A program made the position numbers and the translations under genes. Positions 32,901-42,053 of a DNA stretch of 64,000 bases are shown piece by piece. The notes below the pieces were generated by a model. It was given only the letters and a program-made list of their open reading frames with translations, was not told the origin of the DNA and ran no database searches. The DNA is from Crossiella equi (GTDB lineage Bacteria > Actinomycetota > Actinomycetes > Mycobacteriales > Pseudonocardiaceae). The stretch spans positions 8,727,786 through 8,791,785 of the forward strand of contig NZ_JAGIOO010000001.1 in NCBI RefSeq assembly GCF_017876755.1, read 5' to 3'. Every line of letters begins with the position of its first letter. The first letter of the stretch is position 1.

Positions 32901-32974
32901 TCGGCCCACAGCAGCAGCCCGCGGCCCGGCGACCACAGGCCGTGCACGGCCAGTGGGGCGGCGGACGGGCTCAT
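29960..32974 (-). CDS. SNF2-family DEAD/H ATPase
   Basis: 1004 residues from ATG 32974; upstream in-frame sequence to 33040 has no ribosome site. N-terminal about 450 residues are a variable, Trp/Ala-rich domain. The helicase part has DDMGLGKTIQ (Walker A), DEAQ (Walker B), LTGTPVENGVSELW (motif III), and the C-lobe with LHGGQSARQRDTLV, LKAGGSGLTLTAA and QATDRAFRIGQQRTVQV. These ATPases translocate on double-stranded DNA; the SWIM partner downstream overlaps by 8 bases. In bacteria such pairs are thought to act in DNA repair or transcription recycling (RapA-like); a role in defense is possible but not shown. Confidence 0.9.
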   Translation of the reverse strand: MSPSAAPLAVHGLWSPGRGLLLWAESPRRPVSTAMRATAWSVRPHPFAASVAELTALHPGRPAWATLRLPSRGTGPWPSPTLTGSRAPATGLTLQPWSVPALLVDPSELADPAEGVRYGASVAHLRAVLGLATDLARRGRVRPAIAGTGEAARARWRPVLRGADAVAAQRLVLGMPAAGRAEQTDPARLVRDALATMVDTAVRDRLARTDLAPPDGDGPVQVWLRALCAADGQAGLPAAVQVAVAGATSAWEDAADTDLGEGRLCLRLAEPRTLAVSADLPDPADQTGDGTHWQLSVHLRASADPSLLLPAADIWAGRARPFLSDPPGLLTAELARAAQVLPLLGHVLTGPRPGVHDLTVAQAEEFLLDGAQRLVDAGFEVQLPASWGGRRRAGLRLSVRSAPVDRISGERRLSREELGTLRWSVSVGEEVLAEDELLDLVAAKSNLVRLRGHWVNVDAEHLRLALAHVRRDPGRAKPRVPTPAEVLALLVHQDGTELPGLPLPVTGVDARGWLADLLAGELAPRPVELPPGFRGELRDYQRRGVAWLALMAEAGIGVCLADDMGLGKTIQVLALEALERARGATGPTLLLCPVAVLGMWAREAARFAPELRVRVHHGPARAKVDGDADLVVTTYATAVRDIAALAEVDWARLVLDEAQAVKNPRTAAARAIRRFPARHRVALTGTPVENGVSELWALLDALNPGRFGSAEDFRDRFAAPLELRGDTAAAARLRRLTRPYVLRRLKTDPAIAPELPAKIELVEEYRLTREQGTLYRTVVEEMMTRIVDSSGIRRRGNVLAAITKLKQVCNHPAQLLHDGSPVGRRSGKVLRLEELLRTALATGDRVLCFTQYTEFGRLLTPHLTDRLDTGIAHLHGGQSARQRDTLVDRFQSGEGPPVLLASLKAGGSGLTLTAATHVFHLDRWWNPAVEAQATDRAFRIGQQRTVQVRKFQCPGTIEERVDALLTRKRALADLVTVAGEHWLTDLAASELREMFELGAEAVDD

Positions 32975-33008
32975 GCCGCCATCCTGCCCGGGGCCGGTCA
33001 GCAACCGG

Positions 33009-33902
33009 TCAGCGGCTGCCGGTTGGCACGGGCGGCACACCGTCGCGCAGCAGCAGCTGCCGGAGCGCGGCAGTCACCTCGCCCGGCGCCTCCTCGGCCA
33101 TGAAGTGTCCACAGGAGACGGTGCGGTGGTCCAGGTCCGGGGCCCAGGCCGACCAGCGGGACCTGGCGTCGAAGCCCAGCTCGGCGCCCCAGTCCTGCTG
33201 GAGCACGGTCACCGGCATGGCCAGGGTCTGCCCGAGCTCGCGGGCGCGCAGGTCATCGGCCAGGTCCACGGTCGCGGAGGCGCGGTAGTCGGCGACGATC
33301 GAGGGCACCGCCTCGCGGCAGGCACGCAGGTAGGCCGCGCGCACGTCCGGGGGGATCGCGGCCGGGTCGCGGGTCCACTGGTCCAGGAAGGAGCCGAAGA
33401 AGGCGTCCGGGCTGCCCGCGATGAGCTGTTCGGGCAGGCCGGGGGGCTGGGCCATCAGGTACAGGTGCCAGCCGACCGCGGCCGAGACGCCCCGCATGAC
33501 CTCCCACATGTCCGGCAGCGGCAGGACGTCCAGGCTGAGCAGGTGCGAGACGTGCCTGGGGTGGTCCAGGGCGGTGCGGATGGCCACCAGCGCGCCGCGG
33601 TCGTGCCCGGCCAGGGCGAAGCGGTCGTGGCCCAGGGCCCTGGCGAGGGTGATGACGTCGGTGGCCATGGTGGTCTTGCGGTAGCCGTCGGCGGGCTTGT
33701 CGCTGGCGCCGTAGCCGCGCAGGTCCGGCACGATCACGGTGTGCTCGGCGGCCAGGTCGGCGGCGACGTGGCGCCACATCAGGTGGGTCTGCGGGAAGCC
33801 GTGCAGCAGGACCACGGGCGAGCCGCTGCCGCCGGTGGCGACGTGCAGGGCGACGTCCGGGGCCACCGGAACGCGCTGGTGGGAGAAGCCGGGGATGCTC
33901 AT
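33009..33902 (-). CDS. Alpha/beta hydrolase with Asp nucleophile (haloacetate dehalogenase/epoxide hydrolase-like)
   Basis: 297 residues from ATG 33902. Oxyanion motif HGFPQT, then GHDRGAL with Asp as nucleophile in place of Ser, a cap domain rich in Trp/Phe (FFGSFLDQWTRDPAAI), and the catalytic His in CGHFMAEEAP. That combination is typical of fluoroacetate/haloacetate dehalogenases and related epoxide hydrolases, which share the Asp nucleophile; the true substrate cannot be told. Divergent from the SARP regulator with 62 bases between starts, so the two may share control. Confidence 0.85.
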   Translation of the reverse strand: MSIPGFSHQRVPVAPDVALHVATGGSGSPVVLLHGFPQTHLMWRHVAADLAAEHTVIVPDLRGYGASDKPADGYRKTTMATDVITLARALGHDRFALAGHDRGALVAIRTALDHPRHVSHLLSLDVLPLPDMWEVMRGVSAAVGWHLYLMAQPPGLPEQLIAGSPDAFFGSFLDQWTRDPAAIPPDVRAAYLRACREAVPSIVADYRASATVDLADDLRARELGQTLAMPVTVLQQDWGAELGFDARSRWSAWAPDLDHRTVSCGHFMAEEAPGEVTAALRQLLLRDGVPPVPTGSR

Positions 33903-33964
33903 GCCCCGAGCGTGCCGGGCGTCGGTCAGCAACGGGTCAGCGTCGGCTGAGTAGGGTCGGCCGG

Positions 33965-36802
33965 GTGAGGTTCGGCGTGCTCGGGCCCCTGGTCGCCCAC
34001 GGTGCGGACGGCCCGGTGCCGCTCAAGGGCCCCCGGCACCGGGCGGTGCTGGCGCGGCTGCTGATCGCGCGCGGCCGGGTGGTGCCGGTGCGCGTGCTCG
34101 TCGACGACCTGTGGCCGGACCCGCCCGACGGCGCGGTCGGCGCGGTGCAGACCTTCGTCGGGGACCTGCGCCGGGTCCTGGAGCCCGGGCGGGCTCCGCG
34201 CACCCCGGCCCGGCTGCTGGTCACCGAGGGCTCGGGGTACGCGCTGCGGCTCCCGCCGGACGCCGTGGACGCCTGGCGGTTCGAGGCGGGCCTCGCACTG
34301 TCCACTGTGGAGGAGGCGCTCGGGCTGTGGCGCGGGCCCGCCTACGCGGAGTTCGCCGACCAGCCGTGGGCGCTCGCGGAGGTCGCACGGCTGGAGGAGC
34401 TGCGGCTGCACGCCGTCGAGCTGCGGGCGCAGGCCTGGCTCGCGGCCGGGCGGGCGGACGCGGTGGCGGCGGAGCTCCGGGCGCACGTGACGGAGCAGCC
34501 GTGGCGGGAGAACGGGTGGCGGCTGCTGGCCTTGGCGTTGTACCGGGCCGGTCGGCAGGGGGACGCGCTGGCGGCGTTGCGGGAGGCCCGGGCGGCGCTC
34601 GTGGAGGGGCTCGGGGTGGATCCCGGGGGCGCGCTGCGGGCGCTGGAGGCGGACATCCTCGGGCAGGACCCGGGGTTGGACCCGGTTGTGCCCACGGGAC
34701 CGACCCTGGTCGGCCGGGACGGGGAACTGGCCGCGCTGGCTTCAGCCACGCACCTGGCCCTGGTCTCCGGCGAGCCGGGCATCGGCAAGACGACCCTGGC
34801 CGAGGCGTTCTGCGCCCGGCTCCGCGACGTCCGGGTGGCCTGGGGCCGCAGCCCGGAGACCGGTGCCCCACCGCACTGGCCCTGGACCCAGGTCCTCACC
34901 GCCCTCGGCGGCGGGCCCGCCCCGGCCGAACGGCTCCAGTGGCAGCGCGAGGTCATCGCGTTCGTGGCCGCCCGCGCCCCGGTCGTCCTGGTCTTCGACG
35001 ACCTGCACTGGGCGGGCGGGGAAACCCTCGACCTGGTCACCGCCCTGGTCGGTGAGCGCGTGCCCGGGGTCCTGGTGCTCGCCACCCACCGCGAGGATCC
35101 CCGCCTCACCGCGTTCCTGGGCCGGGTGGCCCGGTTCGAGCCGGTGCGGGTGCGCCTGGCCGGGCTGACCGAGGCCGCCGTGCGCGAGCTGGTCCCCGAC
35201 GGGCTCGCCCCGGTCATCCACCGGCGCAGCGGTGGCAACCCGTTCTTCGTCCGCGAGCTCGTCCGGGCCGGGGGCGACCTGGTCCCCGAGGGTGTGCGCG
35301 ACCTGGTACGCCACCGCCTCGGCGCGCTGTCCGACGTCGAGCTGCTGCGCCGGGCCGCCGTGTTCGGCACCGGGGTCGAGGTCGACCTGCTCAGCGCGCA
35401 CCTGGGGGAGGACCGCGTCCTGGACGGCCTCGACACCGCTGTGCGCCACGGGTTCCTGGTCGAGGACGGGCCACGGCGGGTCCGGTTCGAGCACGCCCTG
35501 GTCCGGGACGCGGTCTACGAGGAGGTGTCCCTGGCCCGGCGTGCCCGCTGGCACCGCGAGGCCGCCGAGCTGCTGCACCGCGAGCGCCCGCACGAGGTCA
35601 CCGCCATCGCCGAGCACTTCCTGCTGGCCGGGGACCGGTCCCCGGAGCACGCCGTCCGGGCCGCCCGGGACGCCGAAGGCCAGCACGCGCCGCACGAGGC
35701 CGCCCGCTGGTGGCGGGTGGCCCTGGACCTCGAACCGCGGCTCGACCTGGTCATGGGACTGGTGCGCGCGCTGGCCGTCACCGGGGACCTGGCCGCCGCC
35801 CGCGCCCACCGCACCGAAGCCCTCGACCGCGCCGAGGCGACCGGCGCCCCGGCGGTGGTCGCCCGGGTGATCGGGGCCTTCGACGTGCCCGGCATCTGGA
35901 CCGCCAACGACGACCCGGCCATGTCCGCCCGCCTGGTCGAGGTCGCCGAACGCACGCTCACCGCGTTGCCCGACGACCGCGACCGCGCCCGCCTGCTGGC
36001 CACGATCGCCATGGAGCTGCGCGGCGGCCACGACGACCGGGGCGACCGCGCCGCCCGGGAGGCCGAGGCCATCGCCCGGCGGCTCGGCGATCCCGGCCTG
36101 CTGGCGTTCGCGCTCAACGGCCGGTTCATGCACACCTGCCACCGCGCCGGTCTGGCCCCCGAACGCGCCGCCCTGGGCCGCGAGCTGCTGGAGGTCGCCG
36201 GTGACCTGGTGTCCTTCCGGGTGCTCGGGCACCTCGTCCTGCTGCAAGCCCACTCCGCCCTGGCCGACCTGGCCACCGCCGACCGGCACGCCACCGCCGT
36301 CGACGTGCTCGGCGACCGGCACGGCCTGCCCCTGGTCGGCGTGTTCACCGACTGGTACCGCGCGCTCCGGCTCGTCATCACCGGCCAGCCCGCCGAAGCC
36401 GCCTACCGCGCCGCCGCACGGCGCCTGGACGGCTCGGGCATGCCGGGCCTGGAGCGCGGCCTCCTGCCCCTGGCCCTGCTCTGCCAACAGCCCGAGGTCG
36501 ACCTGGACCAGGACTGGGGCCCCCACCTGGACTGGGTCCGGCCGCTCGCACTGCCCGTCGACCAGGCCCGCGAGGCCGCCCACGCACTGCCCGAACCGCC
36601 CCGCGACCTGCTGCTGGAGGCCCGGCTCTGCCTGCTCGCCCGCGCCGCGCTGCGCCTGGGCGACCGCGAGCTGCTCACCCGGGCCTACGAGGCGCTGCGC
36701 CCGGCCGAGGCCGAGCTGGCCGGGGCCGGTTCCGGACTCCTGAGTTTCGGACCCGTTCGCCGCTACCTCGCCGAGCTGCGGGCCGCGATCATGGCTGGGT
36801 GA
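33965..36802 (+). CDS. SARP/AfsR-like regulator with BTAD and AAA ATPase
   Basis: 945 residues. N-terminal OmpR-type winged helix ([40 protein letters not shown], about 20-70), then the bacterial transcriptional activation domain (VHL-type helices [40 protein letters not shown]), then an ATPase: Walker [12 protein letters not shown] at 268-278, Walker [12 protein letters not shown]. The last 400 residues are helical TPR-like repeats. Such regulators activate secondary-metabolite genes in actinomycetes. The GTG start at 33965 follows GTCGGCCGG only weakly. The next gene (GH76) overlaps its stop by 4 bases. Target cluster unknown. Confidence 0.87.
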   Translation: MRFGVLGPLVAHGADGPVPLKGPRHRAVLARLLIARGRVVPVRVLVDDLWPDPPDGAVGAVQTFVGDLRRVLEPGRAPRTPARLLVTEGSGYALRLPPDAVDAWRFEAGLALSTVEEALGLWRGPAYAEFADQPWALAEVARLEELRLHAVELRAQAWLAAGRADAVAAELRAHVTEQPWRENGWRLLALALYRAGRQGDALAALREARAALVEGLGVDPGGALRALEADILGQDPGLDPVVPTGPTLVGRDGELAALASATHLALVSGEPGIGKTTLAEAFCARLRDVRVAWGRSPETGAPPHWPWTQVLTALGGGPAPAERLQWQREVIAFVAARAPVVLVFDDLHWAGGETLDLVTALVGERVPGVLVLATHREDPRLTAFLGRVARFEPVRVRLAGLTEAAVRELVPDGLAPVIHRRSGGNPFFVRELVRAGGDLVPEGVRDLVRHRLGALSDVELLRRAAVFGTGVEVDLLSAHLGEDRVLDGLDTAVRHGFLVEDGPRRVRFEHALVRDAVYEEVSLARRARWHREAAELLHRERPHEVTAIAEHFLLAGDRSPEHAVRAARDAEGQHAPHEAARWWRVALDLEPRLDLVMGLVRALAVTGDLAAARAHRTEALDRAEATGAPAVVARVIGAFDVPGIWTANDDPAMSARLVEVAERTLTALPDDRDRARLLATIAMELRGGHDDRGDRAAREAEAIARRLGDPGLLAFALNGRFMHTCHRAGLAPERAALGRELLEVAGDLVSFRVLGHLVLLQAHSALADLATADRHATAVDVLGDRHGLPLVGVFTDWYRALRLVITGQPAEAAYRAAARRLDGSGMPGLERGLLPLALLCQQPEVDLDQDWGPHLDWVRPLALPVDQAREAAHALPEPPRDLLLEARLCLLARAALRLGDRELLTRAYEALRPAEAELAGAGSGLLSFGPVRRYLAELRAAIMAG

Positions 36803-38217
36803 CGCGCCTGGTCGCCGCCCTGCTGGTCCCCGCCCTGCTGACGACCCCGATCCCCGCCCAGGCCGCCCCGGTGGCGGCCGTGTGCAACCGGTACTGCGAC
36901 GCCCGCGACCCGGCCCTGGCCCCGGCCGCCCGGCAACCGCACACCGCCACCCTGTTCGGCCGCCGGTTCACCCTGCACCTCAACGACACCGACGCCATGG
37001 GCTGGGCCGGGCTCACGGCCGCCAGCCCCGGCGACGAGGTGTGGCTGGACCGCTCCTTCGACGGCGGCCGCACCTGGACCCCGCGCCTGGGCGGCACCGC
37101 CGTCCCGGCGGGCCGCACCGGCTGGCGCACGCTCATGTACAACGTCGACGACTGGGCCGCCCGCGGCATCGGCGCGCTGCGCGCGTGCGGCAAGGCCGGG
37201 GACCGCCCGGAGATCGCCTGCACCCCGTGGGCGCGCAGCACCTGGAACGCCGGGGACCGCCGCTCGGCCGCCGCGACCACGCTCATGCAGTACTACGACC
37301 AGGGCACCGGGCAGTTCGACACCACCGGCTGGTGGCAGAACGCCAACGCGCTCACCGCTTTGGTGCACTTCACGCAGCGCTCGGGCATCCGAAGCTACAC
37401 CTACGCGATCGGTCTGACCTACGACCGCAACCGCGGCCACGCGCTCGGCGAGTTCCGCAACGAGTTCGTCGACGACACCGGCTGGTGGGCCCTGGCCTGG
37501 CTGGCCGCCTACGACCTCACCGGCGACCGCCGCTACCTGGAGACCGCGCGGGTCGGCGCCGCGCACATGCACGCCTACTGGGACACCACGTGCGGCGGCG
37601 GGGTGTGGTGGAAGACCGACCGGCGGGTGAAGAACGCCATCACCAACTCGCTGTACGTCCAGGTCAACGCCGCCCTGCACAACCGGGTCCCCGGCGACAC
37701 CACCCACCTGGCGCGGGCCCGCGCGGGCTGGGCCTGGTTCGAGGGCACCGGGATGGTCAACTCGGCGGACCTGGTCAACGACGGCCTGGACATGGCCACC
37801 TGCCGCAACGACGGCAAACCGGTGTGGTCCTACAACCAGGGTGTCCCGCTGGCCGCGCTGGTGGAGCTGCACCGCGCCACCGGCGAGGCCGCCCTGCTGA
37901 CGCGGGCCCGGCGGCTGGCGGCCGCCTCCACCGCCGACGCCAAGCTCAACCCGGGCGGCATCCTGCGCGAACCGTGCGAACCGAACTGCGAGCCGGACGG
38001 GCCGTCGTTCAAGGGCATCTACGCGCGCGGCCTGGCCGCACTCAACGCGGTGCTGCCGGACCGCCCCTACACCGCCTACCTGCGCCGACAGGCCGACTCG
38101 GCGTACGCCCGCAACCGCGACTCCCTGGACGGCTACGGCCTGCACTGGGCCGGTCCGGTCGACCACCTGGACGCCGCGCGGCAGCAGAGCGCGGTGGATC
38201 TCATGAACGCCGTGTAA
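36799..38217 (+). CDS. Glycoside hydrolase family 76 protein, secreted
   Basis: 472 residues. Signal peptide [20 protein letters not shown] with cleavage after about residue 22. GH76 signature: [13 protein letters not shown] then [18 protein letters not shown], with adjacent catalytic Asp225-Asp226. Family members are alpha-1,6-mannanases; substrate here may be yeast or cell-wall mannan. GTG start overlaps the SARP stop by 4 bases, giving a regulator-enzyme pair in one transcript. Confidence 0.88.
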   Translation: MTRLVAALLVPALLTTPIPAQAAPVAAVCNRYCDARDPALAPAARQPHTATLFGRRFTLHLNDTDAMGWAGLTAASPGDEVWLDRSFDGGRTWTPRLGGTAVPAGRTGWRTLMYNVDDWAARGIGALRACGKAGDRPEIACTPWARSTWNAGDRRSAAATTLMQYYDQGTGQFDTTGWWQNANALTALVHFTQRSGIRSYTYAIGLTYDRNRGHALGEFRNEFVDDTGWWALAWLAAYDLTGDRRYLETARVGAAHMHAYWDTTCGGGVWWKTDRRVKNAITNSLYVQVNAALHNRVPGDTTHLARARAGWAWFEGTGMVNSADLVNDGLDMATCRNDGKPVWSYNQGVPLAALVELHRATGEAALLTRARRLAAASTADAKLNPGGILREPCEPNCEPDGPSFKGIYARGLAALNAVLPDRPYTAYLRRQADSAYARNRDSLDGYGLHWAGPVDHLDAARQQSAVDLMNAV

Positions 38218-38322
38218 CGGCCAGTCCCGAGTGCGGGGGAACGCCTCGCGCGTGACCACGCGGGTGCGTATAGTGCGCCCGGCGGTTCAGGCCGGGTGCC
38301 TGGCCGCCCGGGGGAAACGCGC

Positions 38323-39882
38323 ATGGGGAGTTCACGGGTGGAGTGGGTTCGCACCGAGATCGACGGTGTGCCGGTGTTCTGGTCCGCGCACGACGGGGAC
38401 CTCACCGCCGGGCTGGTGTTCCGGGTCGGCAGCGCCGACGAGCAGCTGGCCCGCCGCGGCATCACGCACCTGGTCGAGCACCTGGCGCTGTCCGAACTGG
38501 ACGAGCGGCCCGACCACGTCAACGGCGCCGTGGACGCCACCCTGACCACGTTCCTGCACAAGGGCAGCCCAGAGCGGGTGGCCGAGTTCTTCGCTCGGCT
38601 GTGCGGGGTGCTGGCCGACCTGCCGGTCACGCGCCTGGCCGTGGAGAACCAGCTGCTGCTCACCGAGGCCGACGCCCGGGGCCGCGACATCGCCTCCTCG
38701 CTGGCGATCTGGCGCTACGGCGCGGCCACCTACGGCCTGCCCGGCTACGACGAGTGCGGCATCGGCCTGCACACGCCCGAGGAGGTCCGGGCCTGGGCTC
38801 GCGGCTGGTTCACCCGGGGCAACGCCGCGATGTGGCTGATCGGCGGGCCGCCGCCGGAGGGCCTGCGGTTCCCGCTGCCGGACGGTCCGCGCGTGCCGCC
38901 GCCGCTGCCCACGAGTGCGTTGCGGCGCACGCCCGCCTACTTCCACGCCCAGCTCAACGGGATCGCGGCCAGCAGCGTCATCGAGCGCTCCGCGGCGGGC
39001 ATCGCCTACGCGGACCTGTTGCAGCGCAGGCTCTACCAGAACCTGCGGGTGGCGCAGGGCATCAGCTACAGCCAGTCCGCCAGCTACGACCGGCGGGACG
39101 GCGACATGGCGGAGATCTCCGCCTTCGCCGACGGCCTGCCCTCGGTGCACGGCAAGCTGGTGCGGGGCTTCGCCGAGGTGCTGGACTGGCTGTGCGAGCT
39201 GCCGGTGCGCGAGCACGAGCTGGACGAGCTGCTGGAGCTGCGCCGCGCCCCGCTGCGCGACCCCAAGGTGCTGGCCTCGCTCCCGGTCGGGGCGGCCGAG
39301 GCCGAACTGCTCGGCGCCGAACCGCCGACCGTGGCGTCCCTGGTGGACGAACTGGCGGTGCTGTCCGAAGAGGACATCCAGGACGTGGCGATCTCGGTGC
39401 GGGACAACCTGTTGCTGATGGTGCCCGAGGGCCACGAGCCACCACCCCGATACACGCCCGCGCCCACCGGCTCCACCGGCACGGTGGAGGGTGAGCTGCT
39501 GGTCTCCATCGACTCGGCCACCCCGGGCCGGGAGGGCAGACCCTTCCGGCCCGGCAACGAGGGCCGCCCACGCCTGTGCGTGGGCCCCACCGGGGTGAGC
39601 CTGGTCAACGGGCCGGAGTTCCTGACCGTGCGCTTCGCCGAGTGCGCGGCCATGTTCGCCTGGCCGGACGGCGCCCGCCACCTCATCGGCCTCGACGGGC
39701 TGCACCTGCTCGTCGAGCCGAACCTCTGGCAGGACGGGCACACCCTGCCCGCCCTGCTGGACGGCTGGGTGTCCCCGTCCCTGGTCGTGCCCCGGCCGCC
39801 CCGCCCGGAGCACGAGATCCCGCGCGCGCCGAAGCCGAGCTCCTCCTGGAGCCTGCTGCGGGCGCGCCGGAAACGCGGTTAG
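38323..39882 (+). CDS. M16-like metallopeptidase
   Basis: 519 residues from ATG 38323 (GTG at 38338, better placed behind GGGGAG, is an alternative). The inverted zinc motif HxxEH is HLVEH at about 49-53; a third ligand Glu would be about 76 residues downstream in the VENQLLLTEADARG segment. The N-terminal domain matches M16 (GITHLVEHLAL, STFLHKGSPERV-type). A C-terminal inactive-type domain follows. The last about 80 residues are Pro/Arg-rich. Stop codon TAG at 39880-39882 is formed with the first bases of a palindromic MITE-like element, so the original C-terminus may differ. Confidence 0.8.
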   Translation: MGSSRVEWVRTEIDGVPVFWSAHDGDLTAGLVFRVGSADEQLARRGITHLVEHLALSELDERPDHVNGAVDATLTTFLHKGSPERVAEFFARLCGVLADLPVTRLAVENQLLLTEADARGRDIASSLAIWRYGAATYGLPGYDECGIGLHTPEEVRAWARGWFTRGNAAMWLIGGPPPEGLRFPLPDGPRVPPPLPTSALRRTPAYFHAQLNGIAASSVIERSAAGIAYADLLQRRLYQNLRVAQGISYSQSASYDRRDGDMAEISAFADGLPSVHGKLVRGFAEVLDWLCELPVREHELDELLELRRAPLRDPKVLASLPVGAAEAELLGAEPPTVASLVDELAVLSEEDIQDVAISVRDNLLLMVPEGHEPPPRYTPAPTGSTGTVEGELLVSIDSATPGREGRPFRPGNEGRPRLCVGPTGVSLVNGPEFLTVRFAECAAMFAWPDGARHLIGLDGLHLLVEPNLWQDGHTLPALLDGWVSPSLVVPRPPRPEHEIPRAPKPSSSWSLLRARRKRG

Positions 39883-40042
39883 GTCGTGTCCGGTGGATGT
39901 TGCGCGCGGGCTCCGCGGCCCAGGTCGTTCCTGGCAAGGCGCCGGGGCGGCCGCATACCGGGTCGTATGTGGTCGTCCCGGCAACGCCGCCAGGGACGAG
40001 CTGGGCCCGGAGAACGCGTGCAAGATCCGCCGGACACGACCT
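39881..40042. mobile_element. MITE-like 162-bp palindromic element
   Basis: The whole stretch is one long imperfect palindrome. Its left end AGGTCGTGTCCGGTGGATGT and the complement of its right end AGGTCGTGTCCGGCGGATCT match at 18 of 20 bases, and similarity continues through both arms to the centre near 39961. No ORF for a transposase fits. The ends resemble IS5/IS630-type terminal repeats of actinomycetes; a target duplication is not clear. It fills nearly all of the gap between the M16 gene and the next gene. Confidence 0.75.
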
Positions 40043-40080
40043 GCCCCCTCTCCATTCCCCGAGTCCCTGGAGACCCCGCA

Positions 40081-41070
40081 GTGCCCAGCACCTTCATGAA
40101 GATCCTGCGCGTCCTGCGCGACATCAAGATCAGCAGCGACGCGGGCCCGGCCGACCCGGAGTTCAAGGCCGCCGAGTCCGACCTCTACGGCGGTGACCTG
40201 GACAAGGCCCGCACGCTGGTGGCGGGCACCCGGGACGACCACGAGATGCGCGACATCCGCGTGGGCAAGATCAGCGAGATCCTGGTCCGCCACGTCGACG
40301 AGCTGGCCAAGCTCACCGCCGCGAACCCGGACGACCCGGACCTCCAGCTCCTCCTCGGGGCCACCCGCATCAAGCACGCCTGGAAGGTCCGCACGGGCAA
40401 GCTGGCCAAGGACGTCACCCGGGAGCAGTTCGAGGAGTTCTGGTACCTCCTGGGCGGCGCGCACGACCCCCTGATGGCCGCGGCCGAGCTGCTCCCGGCC
40501 GACCCGGTGCCGTGGGACGAGATGCAGTGGCGCGGCCTGGGCCTCCAGGTCGACCGCGGCGAGCTGGACGACCTGTGGGCGGAGATCACCGCCCGCAACC
40601 CGTCCTTCTACGGCGCCCACTACTCCCGCGTGCAGGTCCTGTGCGAGAAGTGGCAGGGCAGCCACCGGGAGGTCCTGGAGTTCACCCAGGACGTGGCCAA
40701 CACCGCCCCGGCGGGCGAGCCCCTGGGCGCCCTGGTGGTCGCGGCCCACCTGGAGGTCCAGACGGCCAAGGGCGTCGACCCGCGCGAGTACTTCCGCCGC
40801 GGCGACCTCCCGGAGCAGCTGACCACGGTCAGCGACAACTGGCTGGCCACCCTCCGCCCGCACGCCCGCAACGTCGAGGCCCACCACCTGCTGGGCATGG
40901 GCCTGTACCTGGCGGGCCAGACCGAACGGGCGCGCGACCACTTCTCCCGCGTGAGCCCGAAGAGCGTCACCGACGGCCTGCCGTGGAGCTACATCGGCTA
41001 CCACTACGACAAGCTCGACTACCGCTCGGTGCGCAAGTCCCTGGGGCTGCGGATGAAGGAGTCCCGGTAG
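40081..41070 (+). CDS. TPR-like helical protein, function unknown
   Basis: 329 residues from GTG 40081. The sequence is made of helix pairs (ESDLYGGDLDKARTLVAGTR, LLLGATRIKHAWKVRTGKLA, RSFYGAHYS-type, LLGMGLYLAGQTERARDHFS) with the spacing of tetratricopeptide or similar repeats. No catalytic motif. The 5' end lies 38 bases after the MITE-like element, so its promoter may be within or supplied by it. Same strand as the M16 gene. Unknown function; likely a protein-binding scaffold. Confidence 0.65.
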   Translation: MPSTFMKILRVLRDIKISSDAGPADPEFKAAESDLYGGDLDKARTLVAGTRDDHEMRDIRVGKISEILVRHVDELAKLTAANPDDPDLQLLLGATRIKHAWKVRTGKLAKDVTREQFEEFWYLLGGAHDPLMAAAELLPADPVPWDEMQWRGLGLQVDRGELDDLWAEITARNPSFYGAHYSRVQVLCEKWQGSHREVLEFTQDVANTAPAGEPLGALVVAAHLEVQTAKGVDPREYFRRGDLPEQLTTVSDNWLATLRPHARNVEAHHLLGMGLYLAGQTERARDHFSRVSPKSVTDGLPWSYIGYHYDKLDYRSVRKSLGLRMKESR

Positions 41071-41071
41071 C

Positions 41072-41494
41072 TCAGGAGACCCGGCACGAGGCCCTCGGCC
41101 ACCGCTTCCGCAGCAGCTGGCAGAACTGCCGGGCCGCCTCCGCCCAGTCGATCGTCTGCGTGGGCGGTGGTGGCGCGGGCGGCCGGGTGGCCTCGGGCGC
41201 GGGCGGCGGGGGCGGGGTGGTCCGCGAGGGCACCACGACCTGGCTGGGCCTCGGCTTGGGTTTCACCGGCTCCACCCGAACCGCCTGCTCCACGGTGCTG
41301 CTGGCAGGCGGCACGGGCAGCGCCACCGGCTCGGGGGACGGCAGCGGCACCACGTTGGTCAGGATCGGCACGGGCAGCAGCGGGAACGCCGACCGCTCCG
41401 GCACGGCCAGCAGCTGCGCGGCACCGAACGTGCTGGTGGCGGCGATCAGGGCGAGCGCGACCAGACCGGGTCGGCGGTACACCGGAGTGCGCAC
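41072..41494 (-). CDS. Secreted or anchored Pro-rich protein
   Basis: 140 residues. N-terminal signal-like segment (RPGLVALALIAATSTFGAAQ), a Pro-rich linker of about 60 residues (PPPPPAPEATRPPAPPPPTQ), and a short C-terminal Trp/Cys-containing end (FCQLLRKRWPRASCRVS). Such layout suits a cell-surface or lipoprotein-like peptide tether. It is convergent with the TPR-like gene, one base after its stop. Function unknown. Confidence 0.6.
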   Translation of the reverse strand: MRTPVYRRPGLVALALIAATSTFGAAQLLAVPERSAFPLLPVPILTNVVPLPSPEPVALPVPPASSTVEQAVRVEPVKPKPRPSQVVVPSRTTPPPPPAPEATRPPAPPPPTQTIDWAEAARQFCQLLRKRWPRASCRVS

Positions 41495-41552
41495 GGGAAG
41501 CTCCCTCGGCGGAAGGCGTTTCCCCGGTTAACGGCTGCTCCGCACCGGCGGT

Positions 41553-41972
41553 TCACCAGGCGCGGGCGGCCCCGGCCTCCGCGGCTTCCTCGGCCTGCCG
41601 GGGCAGCGGCGGCATCACCGCGTGCCCGTCGACCTCCGCGACCGCCCACCAGGCCCGTGCCGCCGAGTGCTCGCCGAGCTGTTCCAGCACGACGGCCAGG
41701 CGCACCACCGCGTCCCCGATGCCGTGCCCGGAGGCGATCCGCAGCTGCGCCGCGGCCTCCTCGTAGTCACCGCAGGTCATGGCCGCCACGCCCTCGCGGT
41801 AGGCCCGGGTGCCGACCGACAGGGCGGCGATCTCGGCGTGCCCGGACGGCGTGTCCGCGCGGCGTTGCCACATATCGCCCAGCCGGGTGCGGAGTGCGCG
41901 CAGGGTGCGTCGTACAGCCAGATCATCCCTCATCACCGCGGTCGCCTCGGCCCGTCGGTCCACCAGCCGCAC
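41553..41972 (-). CDS. Small Sel1/TPR-like protein
   Basis: 139 residues from GTG 41972, placed behind GGAGGCAGC; longer versions are possible (ATG 41996). Contains one or two TPR/Sel1-type helix pairs (AYREGVAAMTCGDYEEAAAQ, VVRLAVVLEQLGEHSAARAW) and a basic N-terminal helix (RTLRALRTRLGDMWQRR). Found next to the Pro-rich gene in the same direction. Unknown function. Confidence 0.55.
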   Translation of the reverse strand: MRLVDRRAEATAVMRDDLAVRRTLRALRTRLGDMWQRRADTPSGHAEIAALSVGTRAYREGVAAMTCGDYEEAAAQLRIASGHGIGDAVVRLAVVLEQLGEHSAARAWWAVAEVDGHAVMPPLPRQAEEAAEAGAARAW

Positions 41973-42053
41973 TACGCTGCCTCCATCCACACACATGTCC
42001 GTGCCGATCTTGACGGCAAGTACTGCCCTCCGCATTCCCCCAGTCGACCAAGA

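Noticed and set aside
29327-33103. 1258-residue rightward ORF
   Set aside because: Antisense to the SWIM and SNF2 genes; the protein is low-complexity and Arg/Gly-rich with no domain. Its openness comes from high GC in the third codon position of the real genes.
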